Assembly (NCBI GenBank): GCA_963783505.1
Contig: CAWAOP010000056.1
Span: forward strand, 372,001 to 436,000
Origin: BOG-224 sp963783505
GTDB taxonomy: Bacteria; Acidobacteriota; Terriglobia; Bryobacterales; Bryobacteraceae
Direction of reading: 5' to 3'
DNA: 64,000 nt
The position numbers and the translations under genes are program-made. The notes below the pieces were generated by a model. The model was not told the DNA's origin, did no database searches, and saw nothing but the letters and a program-made list of their open reading frames with translations. Below, piece by piece: positions 62,979 through 64,000 of the stretch; position 1 is the first letter of the stretch, and every line of letters starts with the position of its first letter.

Positions 62979-64000
62979 CTACGCGGCTTTCTGGACCGTC
63001 AGGATGATGGCGGCTGAGACGGCTGCCAGCGAGCCGATGAAGATCGCCACGGCGGTCCAGGTCAAAAGTGAAACCTTGCCGTCGCCATCCTTAATCTCAT
63101 GCCATTTCAAAACGCCCCACACCGCGGCGACCACCGGGGCAAGTCGTGGAATTGCGTACACCATCCAGGCGTTCACCGGCGCTTCGCCAGGCGGAAGCGC
63201 GGCCCCCACGCCGGTCTGCGAGTTCGCCGCCGTGGCTACCAGGCCGGCCAGAACCGATATGCAAAGCACAGCGCCGCCGGCCAAGCCGGCAATGTGACTC
63301 CAGAGATCGCCCTTCATGTAATCGAAGATGTCCACCGGCTGGCCCTGCACGGGAAGGTTCATGAAGAAAAGGTTGTACGCCACGGTCGAGAACAGGACCC
63401 CGAGACCCACGAACAGCAACGCGGAATACGGCCCCAAGCCGACATCGGGAACCATGGCGGCGTCCAGTATCGGCAGAGAAAGCGTCAGAGCCAAGCCGCC
63501 GATACACGCAAGGATGATCGCCTTCAAGCTTTGAGGCCGCTTCGTGCTCTTCACCGCGCCCGCTTTGGCTGCCCGCTCGTGTCTCTGCCTTGCCAGGTCT
63601 TTGTAAGCCATGCTCGCCGTGATTACCGTCGCAATCGAAAGCACGATCCCGCCGATTAGCAGCGGTACATTCGCGCCCGACTTTGCGAACAGCCGGAAGA
63701 TGATGCCGGCCGCGAGCCCCACGCCTGCCCAGGCGGGGAATGCCACGGCCATGCCGGCCAGCGAAATCGCGGACATCAGAAGCATGGTCGCCAGATTGAA
63801 CACGGCCCCAGCGGCGAGGGCCGTCACCCACTCGCGCTTCCCGGCGTTCAGAGCGTCGTCAATTGCGCTAAACCCGTCGTAGCCTAAGCTGCCGACTGTC
63901 AGGGCGCCGACGATGGCGCACGCCATGAAACCGATCGCTACGTCGAACAGGAACAGTTCGTACCGCCATTTCGAGGAGAATCGGAAAGCGCTGGGCCACG
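62979..64000 (-). CDS. GRP/RhaT-like sugar transporter, 5'-truncated by the window edge
   Basis: The frame is open to base 64000: the extra upstream residues WPSAFRFSSKWRYELFLFDV belong to the family N-terminus (the 'KWR-ELF-D' segment of glucose/ribose-porter and DMT-type carriers). The visible 340 residues contain about nine membrane helices, for example LAAGAVFNLATMLLMSAISL, AGMAVAFPAWAGVGLAAGII and LTWTAVAIFIGSLAAVSAAI. It is probably an inner-membrane sugar or nucleoside carrier. The real start lies outside the window, so the internal ATG at 63926 should not be used. Confidence 0.8.
   Translation of the reverse strand, partial: WPSAFRFSSKWRYELFLFDVAIGFMACAIVGALTVGSLGYDGFSAIDDALNAGKREWVTALAAGAVFNLATMLLMSAISLAGMAVAFPAWAGVGLAAGIIFRLFAKSGANVPLLIGGIVLSIATVITASMAYKDLARQRHERAAKAGAVKSTKRPQSLKAIILACIGGLALTLSLPILDAAMVPDVGLGPYSALLFVGLGVLFSTVAYNLFFMNLPVQGQPVDIFDYMKGDLWSHIAGLAGGAVLCISVLAGLVATAANSQTGVGAALPPGEAPVNAWMVYAIPRLAPVVAAVWGVLKWHEIKDGDGKVSLLTWTAVAIFIGSLAAVSAAIILTVQKAA

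Overview
The window is high-GC bacterial DNA and looks like the chromosome of a soil Acidobacteriota of the Bryobacterales / 'Candidatus Solibacter' type. The evidence is two proteins that read as the TIGR03435 soil-associated family, Tat-exported Gfo/Idh/MocA oxidoreductases and a sugar-phosphate isomerase-like protein, a DUF6599-like protein, a BACON/NHL/Ig-like repeat giant, many dispersed palindromic repeats and frequent GTG/TTG starts. This placement is inferred from protein families only. No rRNA is present; there is one intact tRNA (Asp, GTC).

Layout. 1-4.1 kb: end of a frameshifted hydrolase-like gene, a PLP decarboxylase, a REP-associated transposase (RAYT) lying between REP palindromes, an UPF0173 metallohydrolase and a rhodanese. 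4.1-10.1 kb: a minus-strand heavy-metal efflux operon (TolC-like, CusA/CzcA-like RND, CusB/CzcB-like adaptor) behind a small His/Cys-rich exported protein and a promoter with an 11-bp tandem repeat. 10.2-14 kb: two RRM RNA-binding proteins, rpsU, small unknown proteins, a degenerate tRNA-like sequence and a truncated secreted protein. 14.1-16.6 kb: an IS110 transposase between inverted copies of a dispersed repeat, plus a 1.2-kb gene-free stretch with strong hairpins. 16.6-31.4 kb: DUF6599-like and GNAT-like proteins, a histidine kinase/response regulator pair, secA, a RelE/ParE-type toxin-antitoxin (TA) module, a beta-propeller protein, a coiled-coil membrane protein, a beta-CASP nuclease, AsmA-like and Gfo/Idh/MocA proteins. 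31.5-39.3 kb: an accessory zone with three more TA-like modules and a group II intron fragment, enclosing a tight run Gfo/Idh/MocA - MeaB/epimerase fusion - mtnP - GT9. 39.4-44 kb: an FxLYD-like membrane protein, then the minus-strand operon aroC-def-fmt-argJ. 44.2-49.7 kb: two tandem paralogous coiled-coil porins, each behind a matching structured leader, a TIGR03435 protein and a Tat-exported isomerase-like protein. 49.9-51.9 kb: a DDE transposase with a broken DUF6788-like partner, then tRNA-Asp. 52-58.6 kb: one very large secreted repeat protein carrying two mutually compensating frameshifts. 58.9-64 kb: a TIGR03435 protein, an ftsY-ribD-ribE operon and the start-less end of a sugar transporter.

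The strongest undescribed candidate is the leader shared by the two porin paralogs (44195-44272 and 46123-46201). Each has a long-range inverted repeat whose arms differ between the copies in a pairing-preserving way, an inner hairpin with the same behaviour, and a 3' arm that runs into the Shine-Dalgarno sequence. Other items are a RAYT with its own REP family, an IS110 sitting inside a MITE-like repeat, four TA operons whose -10-like hexamers lie within about 10 nt of the start codon, and a MeaB GTPase fused to methylmalonyl-CoA epimerase.

Several genes carry single-base frameshifts (near 660, 31790, 50115, 56026 and 56723). Draft-assembly errors are a real possibility, so pseudogene calls here are provisional.
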